DNA of 64,000 nucleotides from Trueperaceae bacterium. Its GTDB lineage: Bacteria; Deinococcota; Deinococci; Deinococcales; Trueperaceae. The notes under the pieces are model-generated. The model did not search any database. It was not told the DNA's origin and saw nothing but the letters and a program-made list of their open reading frames with translations. Location of the stretch: contig JAABTL010000003.1 in the NCBI GenBank assembly GCA_011389865.1, positions 1-64,000 on the forward strand. Direction: 5' to 3'. Positions 1 through 13,148 of this stretch are shown here, piece after piece. The translations under genes and the position numbers were made by a program. The number at the start of each line of letters is the position of its first letter. The first letter of the stretch is position 1.

Positions 1-963
1 GCAGCCGACGTGCGCCGCCCGCGGGGCGACCGTGGCGCCGGCGCCTGGTTCGCCGGGGCCTGCCGCCGCCACGGCAGCGGACGCTGGCGCACCGTCGGAC
101 GCCGCCGCCGCAGCGGACGCGAGCGCCAGCGCGGCGCGGGCGACGGCGAGCTCGTCGTGCGTGCGGGAGCCGCGTGCGAGCGATTCCACCGTGCGGCGGT
201 AGCGGTCTCGGGTGGCGAAGGACATCCGGGCGTAGTCGCCGCTCGGGTCGTCGCGCAGCGCCCGTTCGAGCACGCTGCAGCGCTCGAACCACGCGCGCCA
301 GTCGGCCGCCGCCAGCGCCCGCAGCGTGCGCACCGCGGCGGCGATGGGCGCGGCGGGCGCGGCCGGCTCGTCGCCCCAGCTCGGCGCGGCTGCGCCGGCC
401 GGCGGAGCCCCGTCGCCAGCGGCGCCCCGTTTGCCGGCGGGCGGTGGCGCCGCGCCGGGCTGCGCCACCGCGGCCGCGGCTGCCGGCGCCAGGCGCTCGA
501 GCACGGCGAGGCGCAGCAGTGCCGGTAGTGCCCACAGCTCGCCGATGGCCAGGGGCGCGACCGCCTGGTAGTCGTCGAGCAGCTCGGCGAGCGCGTCGAT
601 GTCGAGGGGGGCCTCGAGCCGGTCGAGCAGTTCGCGCGCGAGCGATTCGGCGCGCGGTCGGCCGGCGTCGGGTCCGCGCCCGGGCGCCTGGAGGCGCGCG
701 TAGTAGCCGCGTGGCAGGCTGAGGCGCACCTGCTCGAGGGCGTCCTGGATCACGTGGTCGTTGTCACGTAGCCACTCCACCGCCACCGGCAACTCGCCCG
801 GTGCGTAGCGGCGGCCCGCCAGGCGCCGGTAGGTGGCGGCGAGCCCGCGCTCGAGGCGCCGCAGCCGCGGCCCCAGGGGCGCGGGCGGGGCACCCGTCGA
901 CGAGGCGAGGTGGGCGCGCGCCAGGCCGGCCATCTCCTCGCGGAGACGAGCCTGGGGGCTCAT
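1..963 (-). CDS. Cyclic beta-1,2-glucan synthase (NdvB-type, GT84/GH94 family), N-terminal part, truncated by window edge
   Basis: Manual minus-strand translation from ATG at 963-961 is open to position 1 (321 codons): MSPQARLREEMAGLARAHL...VAVEWLRDNDHVIQDALEQVRLSLPRGYYARL...LLDDYQAVAPLAIGELWALPALLRLAVLERL...CSVLERALRDDPSGDYARMSFATRDRYRRTVESLA. The GYYxxL, APLxIGELWALP and YARMxFATRDRYR segments are typical of NdvB N-termini. Absent from the ORF track because it has no stop in the window. Confidence 0.8.
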   Translation of the reverse strand, partial: MSPQARLREEMAGLARAHLASSTGAPPAPLGPRLRRLERGLAATYRRLAGRRYAPGELPVAVEWLRDNDHVIQDALEQVRLSLPRGYYARLQAPGRGPDAGRPRAESLARELLDRLEAPLDIDALAELLDDYQAVAPLAIGELWALPALLRLAVLERLAPAAAAAVAQPGAAPPPAGKRGAAGDGAPPAGAAAPSWGDEPAAPAAPIAAAVRTLRALAAADWRAWFERCSVLERALRDDPSGDYARMSFATRDRYRRTVESLARGSRTHDELAVARAALALASAAAAASDGAPASAAVAAAGPGEPGAGATVAPRAAHVGC

Positions 964-1970
964 CGCGCGGCCGGATCGTCGGCGGTCGGTGCGGCCGCGT
1001 CGTCGGTGCTGGGTTCGAGCACGAGAGCGGCGTCGGCAGGGCGGCGGCCCCCGTCGGTCGCGCCCTTCGGGGCGTCCTGGAAGACGACGATGGGGAGAGC
1101 GCTGGTGGAAAGCAGCCGCTGCGCCACGGCGCCCCACGGGAACGGCGCCCCGCTCGCGCCGTGGGCGGCGAGCGCGATGAGGTCGACGCCCTCCTCGGCC
1201 GCCACCGAGCGGATGCCCTCGGCGACCTGGGCGGCGCGCCCGACGCGGCTGCGCACCCGCAGGTCGGTGTGTGCGAGCCGCGCCTCCATCTCGCTCAGGT
1301 AGCGGGCGGCGCGCTCGGTCTGGAGGGCCGCGAGCCGCGCCAGGAGCTCGGCCTCCTCGCCGGAGGGGGGCAGCCGTTGCCAGGCCGGCGGGGGCTCGGG
1401 CACCAGGTGGAGCAGGAGCAGGGTCGCCTGCTGTTGGCGGGCGACGGCGGCAGCCAGGCCCAGGGCCCACTCGCCGGCGGGCGAGCCGTCCAGGGGGACG
1501 AGGAGGTGGCGGTAGCCGACCGCTCGGGCGGGGGGGCCGGCGTCGGCGCCGCGCCGCACGACCATGACGGAGGCGGGCGCGAGCGACAGCACCTTGTGCG
1601 TGGTGCCGCCGAAGGCGAAGGCCTCGGCCTCGCCGCGCCCGTGCGCGGCCATGACGACCAGCGCGACGTCGTGGCGGCGCGCGTGGCGCACGATCTGCTC
1701 GGCGGCGGCGCCGATCTCCACCGCGACCGCGGCCTCGACGCCGATCTCCGCGAGTCGGTCCGCGACCGAGCGCAGGTACGCCGCGGACTCGGCGTGGAGC
1801 AGGCGCCAGTCGAGGTCGCGGGAGACCTTCTCGGACGGCAGCGACGGCGTCTCGAGGACCTGCAGGAGCAGGAGGCCGTCGGCCAGCGCGCCCACCAGGC
1901 CCGCCGCGTGCCACACCGCGGTCTCCGCCGCGGCCGACCCGTCGAGCGGGACGAGCAGGTAGCGCTTCAT
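960..1970 (-). CDS. Universal stress protein, tandem UspA domains
   Basis: 336 aa; two repeats starting MKRYLLVPLDGS and YRHLLVPLDGSPAGE; VVMAAHGRGE and IALAAHGASG motifs. Stop overlaps the downstream ATG (ATGA). Confidence 0.9.
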   Translation of the reverse strand: MKRYLLVPLDGSAAAETAVWHAAGLVGALADGLLLLQVLETPSLPSEKVSRDLDWRLLHAESAAYLRSVADRLAEIGVEAAVAVEIGAAAEQIVRHARRHDVALVVMAAHGRGEAEAFAFGGTTHKVLSLAPASVMVVRRGADAGPPARAVGYRHLLVPLDGSPAGEWALGLAAAVARQQQATLLLLHLVPEPPPAWQRLPPSGEEAELLARLAALQTERAARYLSEMEARLAHTDLRVRSRVGRAAQVAEGIRSVAAEEGVDLIALAAHGASGAPFPWGAVAQRLLSTSALPIVVFQDAPKGATDGGRRPADAALVLEPSTDDAAAPTADDPAAR

Positions 1971-2063
1971 ATCGCACGCTACGCTCTGCGCACGCGCGGC
2001 GGGCTCGTGGTGCGATGGACCCGAGGACCGGTGCGCGCTAGAATGAAGGGTTGCCGCGCAGGC

Positions 2064-2623
2064 TCAGTCGGTCGCCGCCGCGACCCCCACCTCGTCGGCC
2101 AGCTCGGCCCCACGTTCCAGCGCGGCCCGGTTCGCCGGCAGCAGATGCCGGTGCCGCTCCGGCAACACCTTCTCGAGCGTGGCCGCCACGTGGTCGAGCG
2201 TGAACACCGCGCGCCGCGACAGCAGCGCGCCGACGAGCACCATGTTGGTCAGCCGCGGGTTGCCGAGTTCGGCCGCGACGTCGTCGGCGGGGATGGGGAT
2301 CACGTCGACGTCGGTCCGCCGAACCTCGCGGTCGATCAGCGACGCGTTGACGATCAGCAGCCCGCCCGGCCGCACCAGCGGCTCGTAGCGGTCGAGCGAA
2401 GGCAGGTTGAGCACGATCGCGGCCTCGGGGCGCGCCACCACGGGCGAGCCGATCGGCTCGTCGGCGATGACGACCGTGCAGTTGGCGGTGCCGCCGCGCA
2501 TCTCGGGGCCGTACGAGGGGTACCAGGTGGTGTGCAGATCGGCGTCGAGCGCGGCGTGCGCGAGCAGCTGGCCGGCGAAGAGCACGCCCTGGCCGCCGAA
2601 ACCCGCGATGATCAGGTCGGTCT

Positions 2624-2627
<4 letters not shown>
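2064..2627 (-). CDS. 2-oxoacid:ferredoxin oxidoreductase gamma subunit
   Basis: 187 aa; [21 protein letters not shown]...[19 protein letters not shown], typical gamma-subunit motifs. Confidence 0.92.
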
Positions 2628-4530
<1,903 letters not shown>

Positions 4531-4539
4531 CGTGGCCCC

Positions 4540-4764
4540 CTACGCCTTGACCGCGCGGAAGACGGTGATCGCGGCCTCGGGGCAGGCGATGGCGCACATC
4601 TCGCAGCCGGTGCAGAGCTCGGCGGGGTCGTCGAGCTCCGCGGGGTGCACACCGCGGGCGTTGAAGCGTTCGTTGGCGACCCTGAGCAGCCCCTTCGGAC
4701 AGACGGGGATGCACAGGGCGCAGCCCTTGCAGAGCGACTCGTCGACCTTCACGGTGCCCTTCAT
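4540..4764 (-). CDS. 4Fe-4S ferredoxin (delta subunit of 2-oxoacid:ferredoxin oxidoreductase)
   Basis: 74 aa; CKGCALCIPVCPKG and CTGCEMCAIACPEAAI clusters; first gene of the operon. Confidence 0.9.
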   Translation of the reverse strand: MKGTVKVDESLCKGCALCIPVCPKGLLRVANERFNARGVHPAELDDPAELCTGCEMCAIACPEAAITVFRAVKA

Positions 4765-4869
4765 GCGGTCCTCCTGACTCGTTGCCTCCAGGTTAGCGCC
4801 TGGGGCCTGAGAACCGTGTCCCTTTCGTCATATCCGCCTGGTGTGGTAGGCGGCGCGGCCGGTCTGCCC

Positions 4870-4905
4870 AGGACGTTCCTCACTCGTGCCGAGTTTCACG
4901 AGGTG
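4870..4905 (+). promoter_or_regulatory. Conserved 36-bp hydrogenase-upstream element, copy 1 (dyad CTCGTG-N8-CACGAG)
   Basis: AGGACGTTCCTCACTCGTGCCGAGTTTCACGAGGTG. Aligns without gaps to 10649-10684: 9 + 9 + 9 identical bases flank a Y position and a mostly variable 8-bp spacer. Confidence 0.75.
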
Positions 4906-4946
4906 CGAGGATGCCGGCACGGACTGCCCCAAGTCTCCGGTCAGGC

Positions 4947-4965
4947 ACCCGCGCGTTCCGCGGGT
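4947..4965 (+). promoter_or_regulatory. 5'UTR hairpin immediately upstream of the hydB RBS
   Basis: ACCCGCG-cgttc-CGCGGGT, perfect 7-bp stem, followed by CGGAAGGACGGCGAC-ATG. Confidence 0.55.
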
Positions 4966-4980
4966 CGGAAGGACGGCGAC

Positions 4981-6192
4981 ATGGCCGTACGCAGGCTCGA
5001 GGCGGCCGCGCTGGACGCGCTCTTCGGAGCGCTTCGTCGGCGCGGCTACACGCTCGTGGGGCCCACGCTCCACGACGGCGCCATCGTCTACGACGAGTTG
5101 GACGGCGCCGATCAACTGCCGATCGGGTGGACGGAGGTGCAGGACGCCGGCCACTACCGCGTCGTCCGGCGCGACGACGACGCCCGCTTCGGCTACACGG
5201 TGGGTCCCTACGCATGGAAGCGCTACCTCCATCCGCCGGCCCTGCGGCTGTGGCGCGCAGAGCGCGACGCCGAGGGGGGCTTCGAGCTGCTCGACGACGC
5301 GCACGAGGTGCCCAGGTACGCCTTCGTCGGCGTGCGGCCCTGCGACGTCGCGGCGATCGCCATCCAGGACCGCGTGTTCATGGGTGGCGCCCACGTCGAC
5401 CACGACTACCAGGCCCGCCGTGCGGGCGCCTTCATCGTCGCGGTCAACTGCACCGAGCCGGGGGGCACCTGCTTCTGCGCCTCGATGGATACCGGGCCCA
5501 AGGCCCGCGCCGGCTACGACCTGCTGCTGACCGAGATCGTGGAGCCCGGCCGCAACGGCCAGCGCGCGGAGCCCGTCTACCTGCTCGAGGTCGGCAGTGA
5601 GCGTGGCGAGGAGCTGCTGAGCGAGCTCGGCGGCCGCCCCGCGCGCGACGACGAGGTCGCCGAGGGCGAGCGTCGGCTGGCCGAGGCCGCGGACAAGATG
5701 GGCCGCACGCTCGACACCCACGGGCTGGCCGACGCGCTGCGGCGCTCGCTCGACAACTCCCGCTGGGACGAGCCCGCGGCGCGCTGCCTCGCCTGCGGCA
5801 ACTGCACGCTGGCGTGCCCCACCTGCTTCTGCAACACGGTGGAGGACACGACCGACCTCACCGGCGCCTTCGCCGAGCGCACCCGCCGCTGGGACTCGTG
5901 CTTCACCCACGACCTCTCCTACATCCACGGCGGTCCCGTGCGCGTGTCGCTGAAGTCGCGCTACCGCCAGTGGGCCACCCACAAGCTCGGCACCTGGATG
6001 GAGCAGTTCGGCACCTCCGGCTGCGTCGGCTGCGGCCGCTGCATCACCTGGTGCCCCGCGGCCATCGACCTCACCGAGGAGGTCGCCGCGATCGCCGCCA
6101 GCGCGCAGGCGCGCGCGACCCGGCGGCAGGCGCGCGTGGCGCCGAGCCCCGAGACCGGAAAGGGGGTCGGCGATGCTGCAACCACCCGCTGA
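4981..6192 (+). CDS. [NiFe] hydrogenase-associated iron-sulfur subunit (HydB/sulfhydrogenase beta-like)
   Basis: ATG at 4981 with upstream GGAAGGACGG. Contains [16 protein letters not shown] and [12 protein letters not shown]; first gene of a HydBGDA-order operon. The longer ORF from 3397 is antisense read-through. Confidence 0.88.
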   Translation: MAVRRLEAAALDALFGALRRRGYTLVGPTLHDGAIVYDELDGADQLPIGWTEVQDAGHYRVVRRDDDARFGYTVGPYAWKRYLHPPALRLWRAERDAEGGFELLDDAHEVPRYAFVGVRPCDVAAIAIQDRVFMGGAHVDHDYQARRAGAFIVAVNCTEPGGTCFCASMDTGPKARAGYDLLLTEIVEPGRNGQRAEPVYLLEVGSERGEELLSELGGRPARDDEVAEGERRLAEAADKMGRTLDTHGLADALRRSLDNSRWDEPAARCLACGNCTLACPTCFCNTVEDTTDLTGAFAERTRRWDSCFTHDLSYIHGGPVRVSLKSRYRQWATHKLGTWMEQFGTSGCVGCGRCITWCPAAIDLTEEVAAIAASAQARATRRQARVAPSPETGKGVGDAATTR

Positions 6193-7057
6193 CAGGCCCT
6201 TCGCGCCGCCGCCCGCGGTGGCCGCGCCGGACCTCGATCCCATGCGCACCGTCCCCTTCCGGGTGGCGGGGCTGCACGTCGACAACGAGGACACCTTCAC
6301 GCTCGAGCTCACGCCGCCCGCCGGCCACGAGCTCGCCCCCTTCAAGCCCGGGCAGTTCAACATGCTCTACGTGTTCGGGGTGGGCGAGGTGCCCATCTCG
6401 ATCAGCGGCGACCCCGACCGCCCCGGCGTGCTGGTGCACACGACCCGCGAGGTCGGCGCCGTCACCCAGGCCATGCGTGGCCTGCGGATCGGCGACGCCA
6501 TCGGCGTGCGCGGGCCCTTCGGCAGCAGCTGGCCGGTCGAGGCGGCCGAGGGCCGCGACGTCGTGCTCATCGCCGGCGGCATCGGCCTCCCGCCGCTGCG
6601 CCCGGCGCTCTACCACGTGCTCGCCCGGCGCGAGCGCTACGGGCGGGTGATGTTGCTGTACGGCGCGCGCACCCCCGAGGACATGATGTTCCCCGACGAG
6701 CTCGCCAAGTGGCGGGCGATGTTCGACCTCGAGGTGCACGTCACCGTCGACCGCGCCACCGGCAACTGGCGCGGCAACGTCGGCGTCGTCACGCCGTTGG
6801 TCAAGCGGGCGCCCATCGACCCGCGCCGCACGGTCGCGATGATCTGCGGCCCGGAGATCATGATCCGCTTCGCCTGCCAGGAGCTCGCGCGCCGCGGCGT
6901 CAGCCCCCAGGACACGTACGTGTCGCTGGAGCGCAACATGAAGTGCGCCGTCGGCCTGTGCGGCCACTGCCAGGTGGGCGGCCACCTCGTGTGCCGCGAC
7001 GGCCCGGTGTTCTCCTACGACCAGGTCGAGCGGCTGCTCGACCAGGGGGAGGTGTGA
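6173..7057 (+). CDS. FAD/NAD(P)-binding oxidoreductase subunit (HydG/sulfhydrogenase gamma-like)
   Basis: 294 aa; [49 protein letters not shown]. Confidence 0.9.
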   Translation: MLQPPADRPFAPPPAVAAPDLDPMRTVPFRVAGLHVDNEDTFTLELTPPAGHELAPFKPGQFNMLYVFGVGEVPISISGDPDRPGVLVHTTREVGAVTQAMRGLRIGDAIGVRGPFGSSWPVEAAEGRDVVLIAGGIGLPPLRPALYHVLARRERYGRVMLLYGARTPEDMMFPDELAKWRAMFDLEVHVTVDRATGNWRGNVGVVTPLVKRAPIDPRRTVAMICGPEIMIRFACQELARRGVSPQDTYVSLERNMKCAVGLCGHCQVGGHLVCRDGPVFSYDQVERLLDQGEV

Positions 7058-7058
7058 C

Positions 7059-7910
7059 GTGGCGCCCCTCGTGAGCGCGGTCTCCCGGACCGCCGACCCC
7101 TTCGTCCGCACCGGCAAGCGGCCCACGCTGGCCGTGTGGAAGTTCGCCTCCTGCGACGGCTGCCAGCTGACGCTGCTCGACTGCGAGGACGAGCTCCTCG
7201 CCGTCGCCGGCCAGGTCGACGTCGCCTACTTCCTCGAGGCCTCCAGCGCCACCGTGGAGGGCCCCTACGACGTCTCGCTGGTCGAGGGCTCGATCACGAC
7301 GGCGCACGACGCCAAGCGCATCCGCGAGATCCGCGAGATGTCCGGCAAGCTCGTCACGATCGGCGCCTGCGCCACTGCCGGCGGTATCCAGGCGCTGCGC
7401 AACTTCGCTGGCCCCGACGGCGGCCCCGACGTCTCGGCCTACGCCGCCGCGGTCTACGCCCACCCGGAGATCCTCGACACGCTGCCCACCTCCACACCGA
7501 TCTCCGAGCACGTCTTCGTCGACTTCGAGCTGCGCGGCTGCCCGATCGACAAGCACCAGCTGCTCGAGGTCGTCAGCGCCACCCTCGCCGGGCGCAAGCC
7601 GCAGATCCCCAACTACTCGCTGTGCCTCGAGTGCAAGCGCAGCGGCGCGGTGTGCGTGATGGTCGCCCACGGTCAACCCTGCCTGGGGCCCGCCACCCAG
7701 GCCGGCTGTGGCGCGATCTGCCCCAACTTCTCGCGCGGCTGCTACGGCTGCTTCGGCCCGCACGAGGGCCCCAACATGCCCGCCCTGGGCGACCGCTTCG
7801 CCGAACTCGGCGTCGACGCCGACGGCTGGCTGCGCGCCCTGCGCACCTACAACGCCTACGCGGGGCCGTTCCGGAAGGAGGCCGATCACGTTGAACGCAC
7901 CCGTTCCTGA
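7059..7910 (+). CDS. [NiFe] hydrogenase small subunit (group 3b-type)
   Basis: 283 aa, GTG start; [54 protein letters not shown]. Confidence 0.9.
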   Translation: MAPLVSAVSRTADPFVRTGKRPTLAVWKFASCDGCQLTLLDCEDELLAVAGQVDVAYFLEASSATVEGPYDVSLVEGSITTAHDAKRIREIREMSGKLVTIGACATAGGIQALRNFAGPDGGPDVSAYAAAVYAHPEILDTLPTSTPISEHVFVDFELRGCPIDKHQLLEVVSATLAGRKPQIPNYSLCLECKRSGAVCVMVAHGQPCLGPATQAGCGAICPNFSRGCYGCFGPHEGPNMPALGDRFAELGVDADGWLRALRTYNAYAGPFRKEADHVERTRS

Positions 7911-9207
7911 GGCCCCCGCGGCCGGCACCCGACGCATCGACGTCGAGGCCCTTGCCCGCGTGGAGGGCGAGGGCGCCCTGCACGTGCGCATCGACGGCAA
8001 CACGCTCGAGCACGTCGCGCTGCGCATCTACGAGCCGCCGCGACTGTTCGAGGGCTTCCTGCGCGGCCGCCACTACACGGAGCCGCCCGACATCACCGCC
8101 CGCATCTGCGGCATCTGCCCGGTCGCCTACCAGATGAGCTCGTGCCACGCGCTCGAGGCCGCCTGCGGCGTCACCGTGGACGGCCAGCTGCGCGAGCTGC
8201 GGCGCCTGCTGTACTGCGGCGAGTGGATCGAGAGCCACGCGCTGCACGTCTACATGCTGCACGCGCCGGACTTCCTCGGCTACCCGAGCGGCATCCACCT
8301 GGCGCAGGACCACCGCGCCACCGTCGAGATGGGCCTGCGGCTGAAGAAGCTCGGCAACGACGTCATGATCGTGCTCGGCGGCCGCGAGATCCACCCGGTC
8401 AACGTGCGCCTGGGCGGCTTCTACCGCCTGCCGCGCCTGGCCGAGCTGCGCGCGCTGCGCGAGCCGCTGCTGCGCGCCCGCGACGACGCGCTGGCGACCG
8501 TGAAGTGGGTCGCCGGCTTCGAGTTCCCCGACGTCGAGCCCGACCGCGTCTTCCTCGCGCTGTCGCACCCCGACGAGTACGCCATCAACGAGGGCACGGT
8601 GCGCACCGACCGCGGCCTCGACGTCCCCGTCAGCGCCTTCGAGGAGCACGTCCGCGAGGAGCACGTCGCGCACTCCACCGCGCTGCACGCCACCGTCGAC
8701 GGCGAGCCGTACATGGTCGGCCCGCTGGCGCGCTACGCGCTCAACTTCGCGCAGCTGTCGCCGCTGGCGCAGGAGGCCGCGCGCGACGCCGGCCTCGGCC
8801 CGGTGGAGCGCAACCCCTTCAAGAGCATCGTCGTACGCGCCGTCGAGATCGTCTACGCCTGCGACGAGGCGCTGCGCATCATCGACCAGTACGAGCCGCC
8901 CGAGCATGCGTCCGTCGAGGTGCCGCCGCGCGCCGGCCGCGGCCACGCCTGCACCGAGGCGCCGCGCGGCACGCTCTACCACCGCTACACGATCAACGAC
9001 GAGGGCATCGTCCTCGACGCCCGCATCGTGCCGCCCACGGCGCAGAGCCAGTCGGTGATCGAGGAGGACGTGCGCGACGTCGTGCGCGGGCACCTCGACG
9101 TGCCGACCGACCAACTGCAGCACCTGTGCGAGCAGGCGGTGCGCAACCACGACCCCTGCATCTCCTGCTCCGCGCACTTCCTGAAGCTCGAGGTGGAGCG
9201 CCGCTGA
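7891..9207 (+). CDS. [NiFe] hydrogenase large subunit (group 3b-type)
   Basis: Reading frame of ORF 7708..9207; probable TTG start at 7891 with GGAAGGAG at 7873-7880, overlapping the small-subunit stop. L1 motif [20 protein letters not shown] and C-terminal [18 protein letters not shown]. Confidence 0.9.
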   Translation: MNAPVPEAPAAGTRRIDVEALARVEGEGALHVRIDGNTLEHVALRIYEPPRLFEGFLRGRHYTEPPDITARICGICPVAYQMSSCHALEAACGVTVDGQLRELRRLLYCGEWIESHALHVYMLHAPDFLGYPSGIHLAQDHRATVEMGLRLKKLGNDVMIVLGGREIHPVNVRLGGFYRLPRLAELRALREPLLRARDDALATVKWVAGFEFPDVEPDRVFLALSHPDEYAINEGTVRTDRGLDVPVSAFEEHVREEHVAHSTALHATVDGEPYMVGPLARYALNFAQLSPLAQEAARDAGLGPVERNPFKSIVVRAVEIVYACDEALRIIDQYEPPEHASVEVPPRAGRGHACTEAPRGTLYHRYTINDEGIVLDARIVPPTAQSQSVIEEDVRDVVRGHLDVPTDQLQHLCEQAVRNHDPCISCSAHFLKLEVERR

Positions 9208-9208
9208 C

Positions 9209-9748
9209 GTGAGCACGCTCGTGGTGGGGGTGGGGAACGACGACCGGGGCGACGACGGGCTGGGGCCGCTCGCCGCGCGCCTGCTGGCGGAGACGCTCGC
9301 GCCTCCGCGCGCCGAGGGGCGGGCCGAGGCGGGCGGCGACCACGCCGGCCCGCCGCCCGGCGTGCAGGTCATCCCCTGGACCGGCGACCCGCTGGGCCTG
9401 CTGGACCGCTGGGACGGCGTCGACCGGCTGGTGCTGATCGACGCGGTGGTGTCCGGGGCCGCCCCCGGCACCACCCGTCGCTACGGGCCCGACGCGCCCT
9501 TCGCGCGGACGGCCGAGGCCTCCACCCACGGGCTCGGAATCGCCGAGGCGCTGGCGCTCGGCCGCGCGCTCGGGCGCCTGCCCGGGCGCATCGAGGTCTG
9601 GGGCATCGAGGCGGTCGAGTTCGCCGCCGGCGCCCCGCTGACGCCCGCCGTGGCGGAGGCCGTGCTCGCGCTCGTCGCGCGGCTGGGTGAGGAACTGGGT
9701 GAGGTGGCGCCGCGTACGGCGCAACACGCTGGAGGAGCGGCCGGCTAG
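9209..9748 (+). CDS. Hydrogenase maturation protease
   Basis: 179 aa, GTG start; LVVGVGNDDRGDDGLGPLAARLL...LIDAVVSGAAPGT. Confidence 0.88.
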   Translation: MSTLVVGVGNDDRGDDGLGPLAARLLAETLAPPRAEGRAEAGGDHAGPPPGVQVIPWTGDPLGLLDRWDGVDRLVLIDAVVSGAAPGTTRRYGPDAPFARTAEASTHGLGIAEALALGRALGRLPGRIEVWGIEAVEFAAGAPLTPAVAEAVLALVARLGEELGEVAPRTAQHAGGAAG

Positions 9749-10006
9749 ATCGTCGAGCTTGGATCGGCCGGGCACCGCGGCATGGCGCGCGCCGATCCGG
9801 CGGTCGTCGGGACTTTCGGCACTGGCGACCGGGCGCCAGAGGCGTGTACTGAGATCGACGCACAGCACCGTTGCGAGGGTCGCCCGATCGTCGGCGCGAC
9901 CGGCCCGTGGCGCCCGGCTGCGCGGGGGGAGGTGGTGGCTTGGCCAGCAGCGGCGCCCGGCGAGCCGAAACCGTTCGCCTCCTGGTCACGGATGGGAGCA
10001 ATCGCC

Positions 10007-10423
10007 ATGACACCCACCGACCCCGAAGTGCTGGCCCACCGCTGGCACATGGATCTGTTCGTCAAGGGCGACCTACGTGCAGCCGAGGACTTCGTGAGCC
10101 CGGACTGCGTCGCCCATCTCTTCGGGCGAGAGTTCGCCGGCGTGGAGGGTGCGCGCCAACTCGCCACGATGCTGCGCACGGCCTTCCCCGACGTCCGCAT
10201 CACGCACCACGAGGCCATCGTCGCGGGCGATCGCGTCGCGATCCGCTGGACCGGCGAGGGGACCCATCGGGGCGACTACCTGGGGGTGCCGCCGTCGGGC
10301 AAGCCGATCCGCATCGACGGCATCGACGTCATGCACCTGCGCGACGGCATGATCGCCGAGGTCTGGATCTCCTACGACAACCTCGGGACGATGCAGGCGA
10401 TGGGGGCCATCCCGGCGGGTTGA
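10007..10423 (+). CDS. SnoaL-like / ester cyclase family protein (NTF2-like fold)
   Basis: Start at ATG 10007 (138 aa): MTPTDPEVLAHRWHMDLFVKGDLRAAEDFVSPDCVAH...FPDVRITHHEAIVAGDRVAIRWTGEGTHRGDYLGVPPSGK. Confidence 0.85.
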   Translation: MTPTDPEVLAHRWHMDLFVKGDLRAAEDFVSPDCVAHLFGREFAGVEGARQLATMLRTAFPDVRITHHEAIVAGDRVAIRWTGEGTHRGDYLGVPPSGKPIRIDGIDVMHLRDGMIAEVWISYDNLGTMQAMGAIPAG

Positions 10424-10443
10424 GTCGCCGCCGGCACGTCCGG

Positions 10444-10480
10444 CACGCCGGCTGGGCGAGGGCGGCGCCCAGCCGGCGTG
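10444..10480 (+). terminator. Perfect 15-bp hairpin downstream of the ester cyclase gene (possible terminator)
   Basis: CACGCCGGCTGGGCG-agggcgg-CGCCCAGCCGGCGTG; no clear U-tract. Confidence 0.5.
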
Positions 10481-10648
10481 GATGCTGGACCGCGACACGT
10501 CGCTGCAGGTGGGCGTCGTCGGGAACATCATCACCGCCTTCGAGGAGGCGCGCCCCGGTGCGACGGTCGACCCGCCGTGCCCGACGTGCACGAGGCTCCC
10601 GGCCGCACGCTCGCCTTAGGCCGCGCCGGCGACGACAGGCAGCGACCG

Positions 10649-10684
10649 AGGACGTTCTTCACTCGTGACGGAGTGCACGAGGTG
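10649..10684 (+). promoter_or_regulatory. Conserved 36-bp hydrogenase-upstream element, copy 2
   Basis: AGGACGTTCTTCACTCGTGACGGAGTGCACGAGGTG; dyad CTCGTG-N8-CACGAG; another CTCGTG at 10691-10696. Confidence 0.75.
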
Positions 10685-10792
10685 GACATACTCGTGTCGG
10701 TGAGCGGCGCTGCCGGAGCGCTACGACCCCATCGATCACCAAAGGCTGCCCATGCCGAAAGGCTTCGCCATGGGTCGCGGAAGGACGGCGAG

Positions 10793-10855
10793 ATGACGAC
10801 GACACCCCACGCCCGCGCGGCAACCCGACGCTCGGACCCCGGAGGGCGCCCATGA
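10793..10855 (+). CDS. Possible 20-aa leader peptide upstream of hoxE
   Basis: ATG at 10793 preceded by [34 protein letters not shown]; its TGA overlaps the hoxE ATG (ATGA at 10852-10855). Confidence 0.4.
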   Translation: MTTTPHARAATRRSDPGGRP

Positions 10856-11441
10856 GTGCGCTGCGCGCGGCGGCCGGCGCGGCATCGGGCACGGCCGGCG
10901 CCGCCGGCGGCCCGCCGCCCGCCGACGACCCGCGGGTGGCCCTGCTGACCACCCAGCTCAAGAAGGTGCGCTACCGCGCCGACGCGCTGATCGACGTGCT
11001 GCATGCCGTGCAGGACATCTACGGCTACCTGTCGCCCGAGGTGCTCACCACCGTGGCCGACGCCCTGCAGCTGCCGCCGAGCCGCGTGCTGGGGGTCGCG
11101 ACCTTCTACCACCTCTTCAGCTTCGAGGCCCGCGGCGACCACACCTGCACCGTGTGCACCGGCACCGCCTGCTTCGTGAAGGGCGCCGACGCGCTGATGG
11201 CCGGTGTCACCGAGGCCTACGGCGTGGCGCAGGGCGCCACCCGCGAGGACGGCTCGCTGTCGCTGCTCGAGGCGCGCTGCATCGGTAGCTGCGGCCTGGC
11301 GCCGGTGGCGCTGATCGACGGCGCGGTCGTCGCCAAGGCGACGCCCGACGCGCTGATCGCGGCGATCCGCACCGCGATGGAGGCTTCCGAGTCCGCCGAG
11401 GACGCGGTGCGCGAGGCCGCGGCCGGCGAAGGGGGTGCCGC

Positions 11442-11445
<4 letters not shown>
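10852..11445 (+). CDS. hoxE: NAD-reducing [NiFe] hydrogenase diaphorase subunit HoxE (NuoE-like 2Fe-2S)
   Basis: 197 aa; [40 protein letters not shown]...[16 protein letters not shown]; position in a hoxEFUYH-order operon. Confidence 0.88.

Positions 11446-13147
<1,702 letters not shown>

Positions 13148-13148
<1 letters not shown>

Noticed and set aside
2038-2043. TAGAAT hexamer on the plus strand as a promoter
   Set aside because: No matching -35 and no plus-strand gene downstream; flanking genes are all minus strand.
7708-7890. Upstream extension of the hydrogenase large subunit ORF
   Set aside because: Overlaps the small subunit in another frame; large subunit begins near TTG 7891 with an RBS.
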